From Streptomyces sp. Edi2 (GTDB lineage Bacteria; Actinomycetota; Actinomycetes; Streptomycetales; Streptomycetaceae), in contig NZ_JBEJGX010000003.1 in the NCBI RefSeq assembly GCF_040253635.1, forward strand, positions 558,001-622,000: a stretch of 64,000 nucleotides of DNA. Direction: 5' to 3'. The position numbers and the translations under genes are program-made. A model generated the notes under the pieces. That model was not told where the DNA came from. It searched no databases and saw only the letters and a list, made by a program, of their open reading frames with translations. Shown here in pieces: positions 8,192 through 16,678 of the stretch; the stretch's first letter is position 1; each line of letters begins with the position of its first letter.

Positions 8192-9670
8192 GTGACCGGG
8201 TCGGGAGTCGAGGAGCCTGCGTGGAAGGCCGAGGGGACTGTGCGGGAGGTCGAGGGGACTGTGCGGGAGGTCGAGGGGCGCGGTGGAGCCCGGTGGGCGC
8301 TGGTCTCGGTCGCGTTGGGTGTCTTCTGTATCCAGCTCGACTCCTTCGCCCTGAACCTGGCCCTGTCACACATCAAGGCGGAACTCGACGTATCCACCGG
8401 GCAGTTACAGTGGGTGGTCAGCGCCTACCTGCTGTCGTGCGGCACGCTGATGCTGGGCGCGGGCCGCATGAGCGACCTGTTCGGCCGACGCCGTCTGCTG
8501 ATCGTGGGGCTGACGCTGTTCGGTCTGGCGTCGTTGTGGTGTGCGCTGGCACCCTCGCTGCCGGTGCTGGTGACGGCCCGCATGGTGCAGGGCGCGGGCG
8601 GCGCGTTGATCATGCCGGCCGGGCTGGCACTGCTGACGAACGTGTTCCCGCCCGCCGTGCGCGGCCGGGCCATGGGGCGTGCTCTGGGCATCGGCGGACT
8701 GGCCACCGCCTGCGGCCCGTTCGTCGGCGGTGCCCTGACCGACATGGTGTCCTGGCGGGCGGTGTTCTGGCTCAATGTGCCGCTGGGTGTGGTGGCTGCC
8801 CTCTGTGCCCGCCGGGCCCAGGAATCGCGGGACACCACGGCGTCCGGGCACATCGACTGGCCGGGGCTGGCAACCGGTTCCGCCGCCCTCGCGGCCCTGG
8901 CCGTCGTCATCGACCGCGGCCCGGTGTGGGGCTGGGTGTCCCCCGCCGGCGTCGGCACACTGTGCCTGGCGGCGCTGGCGCCGGCGGCCTTCGTACGGAT
9001 CGAACTCCGCACGGCCGAGCCGCTGATCGCCCCCGCGCTCTTCCGTAATGGCGCCTTCGTGGCGTTGACGGCGGCGGGCGCGGTGGCCAATGCCGCGACC
9101 GTGGTGTTCCTCTTCGTCGTGCCGCTCTCGCTCCAAGGGGGCTGGCGGCTCACGCCGTTGGTGGCGGGAGTGGCTTTCCTCGGCCCCGCGGTGGCCATGG
9201 CGGCCGGGGGGCCGTTCGCGGGCCGGGTCACCGGCGCGCGCGCCGTACCGGTCATGGCGATGAGTCTGGGGGCAGCCGCGGTGGTGCTGCTGGGCGCGGC
9301 GCTCATCTCCGGGCTGCCGCCGTATCTCGTGGCGGTCACCGGCGGCGGGGCGGCGCTGGGTGTCGGCAACGCCCTGACGCTGACCGCCACCCAGGGGGTC
9401 ATCCGGCCCGAGCGCGCCGGTGAGGCCTCCGGGCTGACCAAGACTGTCATCACCGTCGCGGCCGGGCTGGGCGTGGTCGCCACAGGCCCGGCTGTCGACA
9501 CCGGCGGCACCGCGACAGCCGGCGGCAACGGGCCGCTGGCCGTGGCAGGAGCCGGCTGCCTGGCGGCCTGCCTTCTGCTGGCTCTGTGGGGCTGGGTCCG
9601 GCGCGGCCCGCGCGCTCGGCGGCCGGGAGAACCGGTGCCGTCGGCGGCGACGAAGGGCGGAGTGCGCTGA
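8192..9670 (+). CDS. MFS efflux transporter, DHA2-like (14-TM)
   Basis: 492 residues from GTG 8192, supported by GGGAGGGAAG at 8178-8187; longer in-frame starts upstream would add low-quality sequence. Major facilitator of the drug:H+ antiporter-2 type: TM1 contains LDSFALNLAL, the loop 2-3 motif is GRMSDLFGRRRLLI, and TM5 has the G-x-x-x-G-P antiporter motif (ACGPFVGG). Fourteen hydrophobic segments are expected. The N-terminus carries a 21-bp tandem duplication (about 8233-8280) encoding VREVEGT twice. Likely exports a toxic or secondary metabolite; no regulator gene is adjacent, and the convergent peptidase-like gene is probably unrelated. Confidence 0.9.
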   Translation: MTGSGVEEPAWKAEGTVREVEGTVREVEGRGGARWALVSVALGVFCIQLDSFALNLALSHIKAELDVSTGQLQWVVSAYLLSCGTLMLGAGRMSDLFGRRRLLIVGLTLFGLASLWCALAPSLPVLVTARMVQGAGGALIMPAGLALLTNVFPPAVRGRAMGRALGIGGLATACGPFVGGALTDMVSWRAVFWLNVPLGVVAALCARRAQESRDTTASGHIDWPGLATGSAALAALAVVIDRGPVWGWVSPAGVGTLCLAALAPAAFVRIELRTAEPLIAPALFRNGAFVALTAAGAVANAATVVFLFVVPLSLQGGWRLTPLVAGVAFLGPAVAMAAGGPFAGRVTGARAVPVMAMSLGAAAVVLLGAALISGLPPYLVAVTGGGAALGVGNALTLTATQGVIRPERAGEASGLTKTVITVAAGLGVVATGPAVDTGGTATAGGNGPLAVAGAGCLAACLLLALWGWVRRGPRARRPGEPVPSAATKGGVR

Positions 9671-9739
9671 CACCGGCGGCCCCAGTCCGGGCTCGGACGC
9701 CCACGCCCACGCCCGCGCCCATGCCCCCATGCCGTGAGG

Positions 9740-9775
9740 CGTCCGCCCCGCCCTCGGTGGAGGACACGGCGGACG
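9740..9775. terminator. inverted repeat between convergent genes
   Basis: CGTCCGCC (9740-9747) and GGCGGACG (9768-9775) form an 8-bp perfect stem with a 20-base loop, between the end of the MFS gene and the end of the secreted hydrolase gene on the other strand. Confidence 0.4.
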
Positions 9776-9786
9776 GCACGACCAGG

Positions 9787-11370
9787 TCAGCGCGGACAGT
9801 TGGCGACCTTGTCCGGCAGCTTCCCCCCGACCAGATACCTGTCGACGGCCCGGTCGGTGCACGTGGACGGATTCTCCGAGGGGGCGTAGGCCGCGTGCCC
9901 ATGGCCCTTGCGTACCAGCAGCGAGCTGTGGGCCAACTGCCGTTGCACCGCCTGCGCGTTGGACAGCGGAGTCTGCTTGTCGTCGGTGTACGACACGAGC
10001 AGCACCGGCGGCGCCCCGGATGCCTTGACGGGCTCGGCCGCACCGGTGGGAGCGACCGGCCACGTCGCGCAGTCGATCATCTGCCAGGCGAAGGAACGCC
10101 CGAACAGCGGCGACTGCTTGGCGAACTCGTCGGCGGTGTCGAGCATCGCCTTGGGGGACTTCGGCGCGGACGGGGAGTCCAGGCACAGCACCGCCGGCAT
10201 GCTCGCGGACTCGTCCTCCTCGGCCTGCTCCTCCTGCGGCGTCGGCTTCTCGCCACCGCTCTCGCCGGCCGTCTCCTTGTCGAAGCGCTCGAAGGCGGCC
10301 CCGTCCCCGTGCAGGGCGGCGACCAGCGCCTTGGTCAGCGGCTTCCAGCTCGCTTCGTCCGTCACCGCCGTGTTCAGGTACATGGAGAGGGTGTCGTCGG
10401 TGAATTCCTCGCCGTCTACCCCTCGCAGTGGCTTCCGCTCCAGCTTCTTGGCGAACCCGGTGACCCGTCGCACGATCTGACCGGAGGTGGCTCCCAGGCG
10501 GTCGTCCCCGCGCGCGACGAGGTCGCGGGCGTAGCGACGCATCGCGTCATCGGAGGTCTTGACGTCGAGTCGGGCAACCTGCTGCATGTCGGCCGCGGGG
10601 TTGACGACACTGTCGAGCACCATCCGGCCCACCTTGCCGGGAAACAGCTTCATGTACTGCTGGCCGAGGAAGGTGCCGTAGGAGAAGCCGGTGTAGTTCA
10701 ACTTGGCATCGCCCAGGACCGTACGCAGCACATCCAGGTCGCGCGCGACGCTCACACTGTCCATGTGCGCGAAAACGGCACCGCTCGCCCTCTGGCAGGC
10801 CTGGCCGCGCTTGGCCGCGTCGGCGAACGCCTTCTCGGCCTGCGCCTCGGTACGCGGCGGGTTCTCGGGCTGCTGCGGCACGCCGTCGGGGCACTTGATC
10901 TGCCCGGAATCGGCTATGCCCCGAGGGTCGAAGCCGACCAGGTCGTAGCGGGCCCGGGCCTGGGTGCCGGCCTGCCAGTTTCCGTCGGCCACGTCAGCCG
11001 CGCCGCCCGCGCCGGGCCCGCCGGGGTTGTAGAGCAGTGACCCCAGCCGATGGCTGTGGTCCTTTGCCCGCACCCGCGACACCCGCAGCTTGACGGTCTT
11101 CCCGTCCGGGGCGGCGTAGTCCACAGGCACTGTCACCCAGCCGCACTCCGCGCCGGGCACGGCCTTGGGGGTGACGTCCGCACCACAGGCCGCCCACTGG
11201 ATCTTCTGCTGTGTGAAACGCGCGGGCAGCGCCGGGACGGATGTGTTCTTGCCCTTGGCACTGTCGGGCTGGGACGCCGCGGCGCCACCGACGGCGCAGA
11301 CCGTCACCACCAAGGTGGTGCCGGCCAGCGCACCGGCCGTCAAGGCCATGGACTTGCGGGGGATGGGCAT
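9787..11370 (-). CDS. secreted alpha/beta hydrolase, tripeptidyl aminopeptidase (SlpD/SlpE) type
   Basis: 527 residues from ATG 11370. A signal peptide is evident (basic MPIPRKS, then a hydrophobic stretch to AAAS, cleavage about residue 30). The alpha/beta hydrolase domain has L-Y-N-P-G-G-P-G oxyanion region, F-D-P-R-G, and the nucleophile serine in GFSYGTFLGQQ. The C-terminal TAP-like domain contains the Asp in V-S-Y-T-D-D and the His in GHGHAAYAPSENPSTC. Streptomyces SlpD/SlpE and Tap are exported proline- or tripeptide-releasing peptidases; this is the same family. Longer in-frame extension upstream is discarded because the signal peptide starts here. It lies 317 bases downstream of the tauD-like gene on the same strand. 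Confidence 0.92.
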   Translation of the reverse strand: MPIPRKSMALTAGALAGTTLVVTVCAVGGAAASQPDSAKGKNTSVPALPARFTQQKIQWAACGADVTPKAVPGAECGWVTVPVDYAAPDGKTVKLRVSRVRAKDHSHRLGSLLYNPGGPGAGGAADVADGNWQAGTQARARYDLVGFDPRGIADSGQIKCPDGVPQQPENPPRTEAQAEKAFADAAKRGQACQRASGAVFAHMDSVSVARDLDVLRTVLGDAKLNYTGFSYGTFLGQQYMKLFPGKVGRMVLDSVVNPAADMQQVARLDVKTSDDAMRRYARDLVARGDDRLGATSGQIVRRVTGFAKKLERKPLRGVDGEEFTDDTLSMYLNTAVTDEASWKPLTKALVAALHGDGAAFERFDKETAGESGGEKPTPQEEQAEEDESASMPAVLCLDSPSAPKSPKAMLDTADEFAKQSPLFGRSFAWQMIDCATWPVAPTGAAEPVKASGAPPVLLVSYTDDKQTPLSNAQAVQRQLAHSSLLVRKGHGHAAYAPSENPSTCTDRAVDRYLVGGKLPDKVANCPR

Positions 11371-11687
11371 CGCCGTTCTCGCTCTCTCGCTGGTCCCGGG
11401 AAGGATGCGCACAGGCGTCACGGCCGCGCTATCGGCCCCGTCACAATCGCGCGTGCGGCATACGCAGCGTCGACGGGGGGCCACGCATCGCCATCGAACC
11501 GGGTGACACTCGCCACGCCTGATCACTCGGCGGATTCAGCGCCCCACACAGCGTGCTCTTGGCCGTGGCGGCGATTGCCATGTTGTCCCCGGGCCCCCCG
11601 GCCCCAGTCCCCCGGGCCCCCAGTCCCCCGGCCCCCGGGTCCTCGGCTCCCACCGCTCCTACGGCGTCCGGCGTCGTCCGCCGCCTG
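11371..11687 (-). other. intergenic region with G-quadruplex-prone repeats
   Basis: 317 bases between the dioxygenase stop and the hydrolase start. Positions 11586-11640 consist of repeated C-runs on the plus strand (words such as CCCCCGGGCCCC and CAGTCCCCC), so the minus-strand transcript has at least six G4-G6 runs in about 55 bases and could fold into G-quadruplexes. The remainder, nearer the hydrolase start, should hold its promoter, but no convincing -10/-35 was seen. Confidence 0.5.
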
Positions 11688-12587
11688 TCAGGCGACGGCG
11701 GGTGTGTAGTGGCCCGCGTCACCGCCTTCGAGGGCGCGGCTGGAGGTGCCGTCGATGCCCACCGGGGCGTCCCCGGCAACGGTCACCCGGTGCAGCAGGC
11801 GCGGAAGGTCTCCGTAGTCGTCGGGCGCGTAGTGCTGGGTGCTGCGGTTGTCGAAGAGGACCAGGTCACCCGGTGCCCAGGTGACCCGGACGATGTTCTC
11901 CGGGCGCGTCACATAGGACTGAAAGATGCACAGCAGGTCCCGGGACTCGGAGGGGTTCAGGCCTTCGATGGTCTGCGCGAAGCCGCCGATGAACAGGCCG
12001 CGCTCCCCCGTCTCGGGATGCACGCGGACCACGGGGTGTGCGGTGCGGTACGTGCGCGAGACGAACTGCTTGCGGTGCTGGGCCGCCTTGTCGGTCTTGG
12101 GGGCGGCGTAGTCGTAGGCGTTGGTGTGGACCGCCCACAGTTTGTCCGCGAGCTCGCGCAGCGGTTCGGGCAGATCCCGGTAGGCCCCGGCCGAGTTGGC
12201 GATCAGCGTGTTGCCGCCGTAGGGCGGGACGACGATGCTGCGCAGGGTCGAGGCCTTCGGGGGTGTCCGGACGAAGGTGACGTCGGTGTGCCAGTGGTTG
12301 GCGCGGATGCCCTCATCCCCGTCGACGGGCAGGATGTTGGGCTGCCCGTCCACGGACGGGACGGTGGGGTGGGCCGTGGTGAGTTCGCCGAAGAGGGAGG
12401 CGAAGCGCAGCTGGGCCGCGTCGTCCAGATGCTGGCCGCGGAAGACCAACGCCTTGTGTTCCAGCAGAGCCGCGTTGACCTCGGCGACGATCGCCGGTTC
12501 GAGGTCGGCGGAGAGGTCGACGCCGACGATCTCGGCGCCGATGCGTCCACCGATCCGGCGGACGTCGAAGCCTGTGCTGGTGCTCAT
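11688..12587 (-). CDS. TauD/TfdA family Fe(II)/2-oxoglutarate dioxygenase
   Basis: 299 residues. Non-heme iron dioxygenase that couples decarboxylation of 2-oxoglutarate to hydroxylation; taurine and alkyl-sulfate dioxygenases of this family release sulfite or sulfate. The iron triad is visible: His100-x-Asp102 in NHWHTDVTF and His252 in DNRSTQHYA; the 2-oxoglutarate-binding arginine is Arg267 (LLHRVTV). Length is normal. ATG at 12587 is preceded by AGGAAT-type purines. About 325 bases upstream is a small leader-peptide gene of the type associated with sulfur metabolism in actinobacteria, which supports a role in acquiring sulfur from sulfonates or sulfate esters. No transporter genes are adjacent. 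Confidence 0.92.
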   Translation of the reverse strand: MSTSTGFDVRRIGGRIGAEIVGVDLSADLEPAIVAEVNAALLEHKALVFRGQHLDDAAQLRFASLFGELTTAHPTVPSVDGQPNILPVDGDEGIRANHWHTDVTFVRTPPKASTLRSIVVPPYGGNTLIANSAGAYRDLPEPLRELADKLWAVHTNAYDYAAPKTDKAAQHRKQFVSRTYRTAHPVVRVHPETGERGLFIGGFAQTIEGLNPSESRDLLCIFQSYVTRPENIVRVTWAPGDLVLFDNRSTQHYAPDDYGDLPRLLHRVTVAGDAPVGIDGTSSRALEGGDAGHYTPAVA

Positions 12588-12911
12588 GGGCGTATTCCTT
12601 TCAGGGGTTTCGGCGATCTGAGGAGGCAGAGACGACCCGGGCGCGAAAACGAAAGGGGAAGGGACAGAAGGGAGGGGGAGGGAAGAGAGAAAGGGAATGG
12701 CGCGTGCAGGGCAGGGGGAAACCAGTCGGCTCGTGCACCGAAACCCGGGAGAATCCAGGCGGGTATGCGGTGATAGCTACCGGGCGACGAGGAATTCCCA
12801 GGCAGGCGAGCGCACCGGGCCCTGACTCAGGGGCCGTTCAAGTGCCGCCCAGACGGCACTGAGGAGGCTGACGCCGGGCGACAGGTCGGGCAGGTCGACA
12901 GGTCGGCAGCT
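12588..12911 (-). promoter_or_regulatory. leader region of the dioxygenase gene (possible attenuator)
   Basis: 324 bases between the leader peptide stop and the dioxygenase start. Plus-strand positions 12651-12697 contain only A and G except one C, so the transcript has a 47-base C/U tract with a single G, resembling a Rho-utilisation site. Two hairpins lie between that tract and the leader: a perfect 7-bp stem at 12841-12860 (AGTGCCG / CGGCACT, 6-base loop) and an imperfect one at about 12818-12836 (GGCCCTGA / TCAGGGGCC). Regulatory function is inferred from layout only. Confidence 0.45.
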
Positions 12912-12995
12912 CTAGCTACCGGCGGCACAGATGGCGCTGGCCTGGCGTCGCAGATCGACGTGCAGGCGTGCGGTGAAGTTCTCCGGGTGACTCAC
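12912..12995 (-). CDS. putative sulfur/cysteine leader peptide
   Basis: 27 codons from a GTG at 12995, ending RLHVDLRRQASAICAAGS before TAG at 12912. The core R-x-H-V-D-L-x-R-x-A-S-A-x-C matches the putative leader peptides found upstream of sulfur-assimilation and sulfonate genes in Streptomyces, which end in a conserved cysteine. Translation through the Cys codon could sense cysteinyl-tRNA and control the downstream dioxygenase. The ribosome binding site is weak. A different-frame reading of the same bases is longer but has no family resemblance. Confidence 0.65.
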   Translation of the reverse strand: MSHPENFTARLHVDLRRQASAICAAGS

Positions 12996-13148
12996 ACTTG
13001 GGAGGCTGGCAGCGAAATTCGGCGACGTCAATGCGGTGAGAGTCCTTGTCGCACGTTCTGATTCTCCCGCCATGCGCGCGCAGCATTTCGTTCACCATCG
13101 CAGCCGCACGCAATCCACCAGCCCCCTTGTCGTGCCGGCTGCTGACGA

Positions 13149-13450
13149 TTACCAGGTGCCGTCGCCGCGCAGGACGGCTTCGGCACCGCCGTCGATGAAG
13201 ACGACCTGGCCGGTGACGTGTGAATTCTCCGGGGAGGTCAGCCAGTCCAGCAGCGGGGAAGCCTGTTCAGGCCGGGCGTGGCCGTGCAGCCGCATCGGAA
13301 CGCTCGTGTCGACGACTTGGCGTATGCCCTCATCGGCGAGCATGCCCTCCGTCATCGGCGTGACGACCGTGCCGGGGGCTATGGCATTGAGCGGAATGCC
13401 GGCGGCCGCCCAGTCGGCGGTGAGGCCGCCGGGCGGCGGGCGGCAAGCGC
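13149..13450 (-). pseudogene. C-terminal remnant of an SDR oxidoreductase
   Basis: About 90 codons read TADWAAAGIPLNAIAPGTVV, then TPMTEGML and finally HVTGQVVFIDGGAEAVLRGD, which is the C-terminal third of a short-chain dehydrogenase (post-active-site N-A-I-A-P-G motif and the terminal V-D-G-G signature). The upstream reading gives no catalytic YxxxK and no Rossmann start in any frame, so the N-terminal two thirds are gone. Sequence before the match is unrelated Arg/Pro-rich translation. Not expected to be functional. Confidence 0.7.
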
Positions 13451-13553
13451 CGGGAAGCCGTACCCGCCCCCGTCGCTCCGCTTCCACGGGCCGCGAGGGC
13501 ACCGCCGCGGGTCCCAATGAACCATGACGCCGGGCCGTCATGGCAGTACGCAC

Positions 13554-14090
13554 TCAGGAACTCCCGGGCGGCGCGAGCCGCCATTCCCCGGAATGGCCAG
13601 GGGGGAGCGCCAGGTCGCGTCGGACGGCCGCGTAGTACCCCTCACGCGCGGCACGTTGGCGCGCGAGCAGGTCCGACCATGCTTCCGGGCTATGAGTCCG
13701 GTCTCGCAGGAAGCCTTCCATCTCCATCACCACGACGACCCATGTGCGGGCTTTCTCCACCACGTGCGGGGTGCCAAGCATCAACAGCGCTTCCCCGGCC
13801 GGATCCCGGGCATCAGTGGCATCGGCCAGATGAGACGCCGCCTCCTCGGGTGACAGCGGATGGGGATGAGGGTCATTGCCGAGATGGGCCGCAAGCCGGT
13901 ACGTCAGGGTGACACTCTTCTTCAGCGCCCTGGCGAAGTCGGCGTAGGTCGTCAGGCGGCGGTCCTCCCAACGGGCCGCCTGCTCGCGACGGAAGCGGGC
14001 TTGATCGCCGCGCATGCTCGCCAAGTACGACCCCAGGGCGCCGATCACCACGCCGATCAAGGCGGGGAGCTGTTGTATGAACGCCGACAT
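13554..14090 (-). CDS. single-pass membrane protein of unknown function
   Basis: 178 residues from ATG 14090. An N-terminal hydrophobic helix (FIQQLPALIGVVIGALGSYL) is followed by a long cytoplasmic, charged helical region (ARFRREQAARWEDRRLTTYA ... ALKKSVTLTYRLAAHLG). This layout, one N-terminal TM then helices, is common in actinobacterial hypothetical proteins, many near mobile or defence loci. A start at 14183 is possible but adds poor sequence. Function unknown. Confidence 0.75.
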   Translation of the reverse strand: MSAFIQQLPALIGVVIGALGSYLASMRGDQARFRREQAARWEDRRLTTYADFARALKKSVTLTYRLAAHLGNDPHPHPLSPEEAASHLADATDARDPAGEALLMLGTPHVVEKARTWVVVVMEMEGFLRDRTHSPEAWSDLLARQRAAREGYYAAVRRDLALPPGHSGEWRLAPPGSS

Positions 14091-14212
14091 GGCCACACGG
14101 TATATCGCGCGCACAGGCCCGACTTGACGTTGCTTCATTTCGTCAGTCACCGGCAGCCGAAGAGTTGCCACGACGCCCCCCATACGCGTGCCCTCATGGC
14201 AGAGTGACCCGC

Positions 14213-14884
14213 ATGCCCCTTTCCTTACGTCGACGACGAAGACACTTCGCCGCCGCGCTCCTCCTGAGCGCCGCGATACCCCTCACCGCCTGCGGCCAGC
14301 AGCGCATCGCGGCGGGCGCGCCCGGGGCATCGCCCCGGGCGTCCACTGATGCATCCACCGATGCGTCCTCCAGTACAGGCCCCTCCGCGCCCGCTGCCAC
14401 CCCATCCGCTGCCGGCCCACCCGGTGCCACGCCCTCCGGCGCCACCCCCTACGTGGAGCCCGGAGCGCACGACGGAGCCCCGCACTACAACGAGAACAAC
14501 GCCGGCCGCCAACCCCGCGACATGTCTCCCGCCAGTGAGCGGGACGCCCAACGGGAAGCCCACCGCATCGACCCCGTCCTCAAACGCCTGTGGACGCAGA
14601 GAAAGTGGGACCCCGAGACCGTTCGTTCGGCGATGCTCGCGCTCGGCTACAAAGAACAACGAACCGGCCCCACAGGCAAGCGACTGGGCCCATACGTCGA
14701 GGTGCGCGGGATGGAACGCCGCTTCGAAACCGACCACTACGTGACCCCCGAAGGCGCCCAGGTCGGCCTCTACGTCCACAAGGACGCCTGCGTCACCGCA
14801 TTCGTGCAGAAGACCAACTACCAGGTGCAGGTCAACGGGCCTTACATGGAAAGCGGCTGCTTCGCGCCACCCTTCGCCCACTGA
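14213..14884 (+). CDS. putative lipoprotein
   Basis: 223 residues. Type II signal peptide: basic SLRRRRRHF, hydrophobic stretch, lipobox L-T-A-C at about residues 26-29. A Ser/Thr/Ala/Pro-rich linker of about 60 residues (STDASTDASSS) follows, then a globular domain with two cysteines (KDACVTAFVQ and ESGCFAPPF) that could form a disulfide. It is exported and anchored to the outer face of the membrane. No recognised family. Start ATG at 14213 is preferred over upstream in-frame codons because it begins the signal peptide. Confidence 0.8.
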   Translation: MPLSLRRRRRHFAAALLLSAAIPLTACGQQRIAAGAPGASPRASTDASTDASSSTGPSAPAATPSAAGPPGATPSGATPYVEPGAHDGAPHYNENNAGRQPRDMSPASERDAQREAHRIDPVLKRLWTQRKWDPETVRSAMLALGYKEQRTGPTGKRLGPYVEVRGMERRFETDHYVTPEGAQVGLYVHKDACVTAFVQKTNYQVQVNGPYMESGCFAPPFAH

Positions 14885-15223
14885 CAAGCAGCGACCTCGA
14901 CCGGCAACCGGCAACCGCAACCGGCAACCGGCAACCGCAGGCTGACCTGGGACAGGCGCAGACGCCGACACCTCCCCTCAGAAGGGACGGAGCCCCGCCG
15001 ACGCCCTGCTCCTGATCATGCGCCGACGCCCTCGGCGGAATCGTCGCAGCACACGCCTGCCGTCATCTCCGAGCCGGGGCTCGCTCCACCCCACAGGCCC
15101 GACAGCGGCTGGCTCGCGCACCCCTCCCGCATATCAGGGGATTTTTCCTCTTGTCCCGAATTGGGTGGTTGCGTGTATTGTCCTCAGAGGCAGTTCCCGC
15201 ACGCGATGGAACTGGGAGACATG
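14885..15223 (+). other. intergenic region with 20-bp tandem duplication
   Basis: 339 bases. Positions 14901-14920 and 14921-14940 are a 20-bp tandem duplication made of CCGGCAA words. Further on, 15130-15185 is relatively AT-rich and probably contains the promoter of the small secreted protein. No gene is seen. Confidence 0.45.
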
Positions 15224-15457
15224 ATGAAGAAGATCATCGCGATAGCGTTCGTCACTGCACTTTTCGGTGCCGGAGGCGCCGGGATCGCCTCCGCGGCCAC
15301 CGCGTCGCCGGGGCCCCCTCCCCCGGGTCATGACACCGTCACCACGACCTTCCACTGCCCCGCCCCGCACGGCACCTTCACGATCACCGCTGATCCCTGG
15401 GTGATGGGCCAGTACGAGTGGTATTACGGTGGGCACGGCTGCAGGTACACCCCGTAG
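15224..15457 (+). CDS. small secreted protein
   Basis: 77 residues. Sec signal peptide (KKIIAIAFVTALFG, cleavage after A-S-A about residue 24), then a mature domain of about 53 residues with two cysteines (TTFHCPAPHGTFTITADPW and GGHGCRYTP), probably one disulfide. GGGAG at 15214-15218 gives a 5-base spacing to ATG 15224; the ATG three bases earlier would be too close. Function unknown; it is aromatic-rich at the end (QYEWYYGGHG). Confidence 0.75.
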   Translation: MKKIIAIAFVTALFGAGGAGIASAATASPGPPPPGHDTVTTTFHCPAPHGTFTITADPWVMGQYEWYYGGHGCRYTP

Positions 15458-15688
15458 TCGCCGGCTTCCTTCGCGGTCACACTCACTCCCGCGTCACGCC
15501 CGCGCCCCCGCCTCGCCCCCTTCCCTCGTCACGCCCATTCCCTCGCCGTGCCCATGTCTTCGGTGCGCCCCCCATTCCCTCGCCCTCTCCTCACGCGCCC
15601 ACCTGCCGCCGGCCAACCGGTTCGCCATGCCCCTGCCACGGTCGGGCGAGCGTGGCCAGCGCTACCGCGGAGAGGAGGACAAAGCCCA

Positions 15689-16105
15689 GTGCAGTACCTC
15701 GCGCTGATCGGCATCGGCGTCCTCTACGCGCTGTCGATGAGCCTCATCCGCGAACCGCATCGGCGCCGCTTCAACGCCATCATGGTTGCCGGAGCGGGCG
15801 CCGCCTATCTCAGCGGCGGGGGCCTGGGCGGCTGGGAGTTCGCGTTCACCGCACTGGTCACCTACGTCGCCTACCGCGGCCTGGACTCGTGGACCTTCAT
15901 GGGCATCGGCTGGCTGCTGCACACCGCGTGGGACGTCGTTCACCACCTCAAGGGCAGCCCCCTCATCCCCTTCGCACACGACTCGTCGCTGGGCTGCGCG
16001 ATCTGCGATCCGGTCATCGCGCTGTGGTGCCTGCGAGGAGGCCCGTCGCTGCGCGCTGTCTTCCGCAGTGAGCAGCCTGCTCCACTCCAGGACCGGACTA
16101 CCTGA
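15689..16105 (+). CDS. DUF6010 family membrane protein
   Basis: 138 residues from GTG 15689; AGGAGG at 15673-15678 supports this start. Four hydrophobic segments (YLALIGIGVLYALSM, FNAIMVAGAGAAYLSGG, FAFTALVTYVAYRGL, FMGIGWLLHTAWDVVHHLKG), with conserved HTAWDVVHH and PLIPFAHDSSLGCAICDP that mark the DUF6010 family. Integral membrane protein of unknown function. The His-rich third helix suggests metal or heme contact (inference). Confidence 0.85.
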   Translation: MQYLALIGIGVLYALSMSLIREPHRRRFNAIMVAGAGAAYLSGGGLGGWEFAFTALVTYVAYRGLDSWTFMGIGWLLHTAWDVVHHLKGSPLIPFAHDSSLGCAICDPVIALWCLRGGPSLRAVFRSEQPAPLQDRTT

Positions 16106-16209
16106 CACGCCCCTGGCGCTTTTCACGCCGGGTACGAAGGGGGTGCCCCCGCCATACCGTTCGGTTCGCCCTCATCCATCCGGTTCACAGCCGGCTCCAG
16201 CACTCACCG

Positions 16210-16277
16210 CACCATCTACGCACCGGCCGGCGAAGACACCGCTCACCATCTACGCACCAGCCGACGAAGACACCGCC
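16210..16277. repeat. 34-bp tandem duplication over the 3' end of the kinase remnant
   Basis: Two 34-bp units (16210-16243 and 16244-16277, four mismatches) beginning CACCATCTACGCACC. The right-hand copy contains the last codons and stop (minus strand) of the thymidylate kinase remnant; the left-hand copy lies just after the stop. No flanking target-site or mobile signal. Confidence 0.75.
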
Positions 16278-16590
16278 TCCGGCAGGGCACGCCGAATCTC
16301 TGCGCGCAGCGACTCCTGCACCTCGTGGAACGTACCGTTGCCGTCGACCACGACGAAGTCCTCGAATTCCGGGAGGGAGCGGTAGGCCTTCCGGAAATCG
16401 ACGAGGAATTCCAGGGTCTCCTCATCGATACCGCGCAACCTGATTCTTTCCTGTGCCACCTCTGGGGCGACGTCCAGGAAGAGGATCAGGTCAGGCTGTG
16501 GAAGGACCCGGTTGAGCCGCCGCAGGAACTCCTCGTTGCCCGCCTTCTGCAGGCGGACTGCGGCGTACTGGCACACGGTGTACCGATCGG
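16250..16590 (-). pseudogene. C-terminal part of a thymidylate kinase
   Basis: From about 16588 the minus strand reads DRYTVCQYAAVRLQKAGNEE, then PQPDLILFLDVAPEVAQERI and LEFLVDFRKAYRSLPE, the second half of dTMP kinase (DR[YF] substrate motif, LDV strand and LID-like arginines). The first half with the P-loop (GxxGxGK) is absent: upstream in-frame translation is unrelated, and the region runs into the erythromycin-esterase start on the other strand. The protein could not bind ATP, so the gene is a truncated remnant. Confidence 0.75.
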
Positions 16591-16678
16591 CGAGTGCCGG
16601 CTCGGTGGAGCTAACCCCACCACCGACCAGGGGGTGGAGCGGATGGTCACCGTCCGTACCTGCAGGAAGGCTTGGGGC

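Noticed and set aside
9586..11040. 484-codon plus-strand frame antisense to the secreted hydrolase
   Set aside because: The minus strand has a signal peptide, a catalytic triad and a complete family match.
12916..13113. 65-codon minus-strand frame over the leader peptide
   Set aside because: No family resemblance; the overlapping frame ending in the cysteine motif matches known leader peptides.
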